Origin: Marisa cornuarietis
Taxonomy: Eukaryota > Mollusca > Gastropoda > Architaenioglossa > Ampullariidae
Length of the DNA: 64,000 bases
Direction of reading: 5' to 3'
NCBI GenBank assembly: GCA_004794655.1
Contig: SMMW01000182.1
Span: 1 to 64,000 of the forward strand
The position numbers and the translations under genes were made by a program. The notes below the pieces were generated by a model. The model was not told where the DNA came from. It saw nothing but the letters and a program-made list of their open reading frames with translations, and searched no databases. Positions within the stretch are counted from its first letter, which is position 1. The number at the start of each line of letters is the position of its first letter. Below are positions 62,201 through 64,000 of the stretch, in pieces.

Positions 62201-64000
62201 GCGTGACCTCGTGCCGCTAGACTGCACTGCACTTCGTTTGATCCGTCCCGTGTCCGTGCTCGCCTCATCGACGGCAACGCTTGTCTGACTCCCCATCCCA
62301 TGCCACCCACCCAAACAACGGAGACGGGGGAGGAGGAGGGCCGTGAGGCAGGGTGCGGTAGAGGATTGGAGACCTGAGCATCACTTTCTTTGTTACGAAG
62401 CATAGCCGATGTGGCCTAGTGACATCGTTGATTGGGTCACGCACATACACACCTGCACTACTTTATGTCGTCCCGTCCGGGTGACGGATTTGCTTTTGGT
62501 TTTGTGTTTCTTTCAACAAACTGTAATACCACACATCCCAAAAGATGCAAACAAGACAATGAAGATAGTCACGTATTTACAACCTTTTCTAGTGTGGTAC
62601 CTTTCTTCATCACATGAAATAACATTCACATCATCACCCACCCACCCACCCACTCCAAAAAAAAAGAACTTATAATCTAATGACATGGTTCACGCAGTGA
62701 GCATCAGGAATTTACGACCAATTCAGCAGCAGTTCCTTTTGGCGTCACTAATCGTTCGTTTATTATGTTTACTAAAAGGGTTAGAACAAAAATAGTAAAA
62801 TTAATTTTAAAAAAAATACTTTGAAATGGGTTGGCGTAACCTTGATTTGGATTTACTGCACAGAGGGGAGAGCAGATGGGGTCGAGTATCAAGCGTCGGC
62901 GGGGTTACACGGGGCTGTCGTGGGTGGTGCTACATGTAGCAGGTACATCCCCCCCACCACCATCCCACATACACACACACACACTTTTCTACCTCCATGC
63001 TTAGAATTCAGCAACGTGTCTTCATCTCCATCCAGCGCGTTGTCTTCCTCCGAGATGGCACTTTTTTTTTTTTTTTAATATTTCGAACGGGAATCTCATA
63101 CGTTTTGCCGGATCACCAACGCAGCCTTGAAATTGTTCACTGACCAGAAATGCGCCCATACCTTTTGGACGCCAGTCCGCGGCAAGCAATGGTCAACAAT
63201 CCTTGTTCAGGCTAACAACGTTCCTGGATCTTTCAGTCCCGAGCAAAAATGAAGGTTGCTTTACTCAAATTTTCACGCTTGCTTTGATCTTTGTGGTTTC
63301 TGTCTGTGAGCACAAGTCTTCGGTAAAACGTTTCTTAATCGGACAATGCTTTAGTCGATGCCGTATGCTTAATTCGATTAGTCAAATTCTTAGTCAAAGC
63401 TATATCAGCCTCGTTTTCTTGACCAGCCAGCCAAGTGTTGGACTGCGCTTTCTCACCGTTCCATGTGACAAGCTCACATGGCTTGAGCGATCTTGTACAC
63501 ACAGACCAGGTAATGACCAGGAAATGACTGTTGGACTGTGTGCTCCAGAGCTGTGCTGGTCCCAGCAAACTCACAAGGTTCAGCCAAATTATATCTGCAT
63601 CAATCTGTGTAACTCAATGAAAGTCTCATCGTCTGCTTACAAAATGAAGTGGATTAATTTACATGAACAAGTCCTCACGTACTCCTTTTTGTGCAGAAAA
63701 TGTTAACGCTGAATGTGAAATATATTTAGCTGAAAGCTAGCTGATTTTAATAATAAAATCTTTTTCTATCAATAATTTGGAGACGACCACAAATGCCAAT
63801 AGACATCGAAAATACAAATCTAAAAGCTATCGTCAATCGGGCTTTAAAGGTCAAACTCCATCTGAGTGTCGAAGAGAACATTCAGCAACAGCACATTGTG
63901 TCCTGGTCAGTTTTCTTTTACCGAGGATTGCATATTTTCTCATCGACTTCAGCTTGTGCAAACGGTGCTATTTTTAGAAATACGTTTGTTTCGTCACTTC
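59216..64000. other. No gene recognised
   Basis: GGT repeat at 62010-62040, CCCA repeats at 62636-62653, poly-T at 63061-63076 and several short CA runs. The 167-codon frame at 63203-63706 has no recognisable domain. Confidence 0.45.

Noticed and set aside
63203..63706. 167-codon + strand frame as a gene.
   Set aside because: No ATG at its start, no recognisable domain, no clear splice context; composition is like flanking DNA.

Overview
This is eukaryotic DNA from a metazoan nuclear genome. Evidence: a gene split by GT-AG introns, dense dinucleotide microsatellites, tRNA-derived SINEs, degenerate LINE and Penelope-like retroelements, a pogo/Tigger DNA transposon, MITEs and long minisatellites. 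The LINE and SINE types resemble those I associate with lophotrochozoans, so a mollusc, probably a gastropod, is my best guess. That is inference from repeat style, not proof. There are no prokaryotic operons, rRNA genes, intact tRNA genes or CRISPR arrays.

Only one protein-coding gene is recognised with confidence: acireductone dioxygenase (ADI1) of the methionine salvage pathway, + strand, four coding exons between 26046 and 28579, with an intact cupin metal site. A 29-bp minisatellite ends about 165 bp upstream of its start codon, intron 3 holds an antisense SINE, and the last exon seems to have degenerate echoes of itself in intron 3. A few other stretches look like isolated exons or promoters but could not be tied to a gene: an ETS-site promoter with a Cys-rich small ORF near 10.0 kb, a membrane-anchor ORF at 34.7 kb, and an EGF-like ORF on the minus strand at 59.0 kb.

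Layout. 0-5 kb: CA/CG-rich low-complexity DNA and microsatellites. 5.3-6.5 kb: 29-bp minisatellite, then TTGGG-rich DNA and a SINE. 7.7-8.0 kb: 143-bp tandem duplication. 10-16 kb: possible promoter, diverged repeats, MITE copy 1. 17.5-18.5 kb: Penelope-like relic split by a SINE with target-site duplication. 21-24 kb: LINE-like minus-strand ORF and a 19-bp array. 25.4-30 kb: ADI1. 30.5-30.8 kb: LINE 3' end. 37.3 kb: MITE copy 2, inverted relative to copy 1. 43.9-45.6 kb: mosaic of broken copies of one LINE family. 47.46 kb: a SINE with clear TSDs. 52.9-54.1 kb: 35-bp array whose last units carry CCAAT/CRE-like composite sites. 56.36-57.29 kb: internally deleted Tigger element with TA duplications. 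The rest is AT-rich intergenic or intronic DNA with simple repeats.

I saw no convincing new multi-gene system. The most interesting signals are structural: the ADI1 exon echoes, the ordered sequence variants in the minisatellites, the regulatory-looking end of the 35-bp array, and a MITE family with 5-bp duplications.
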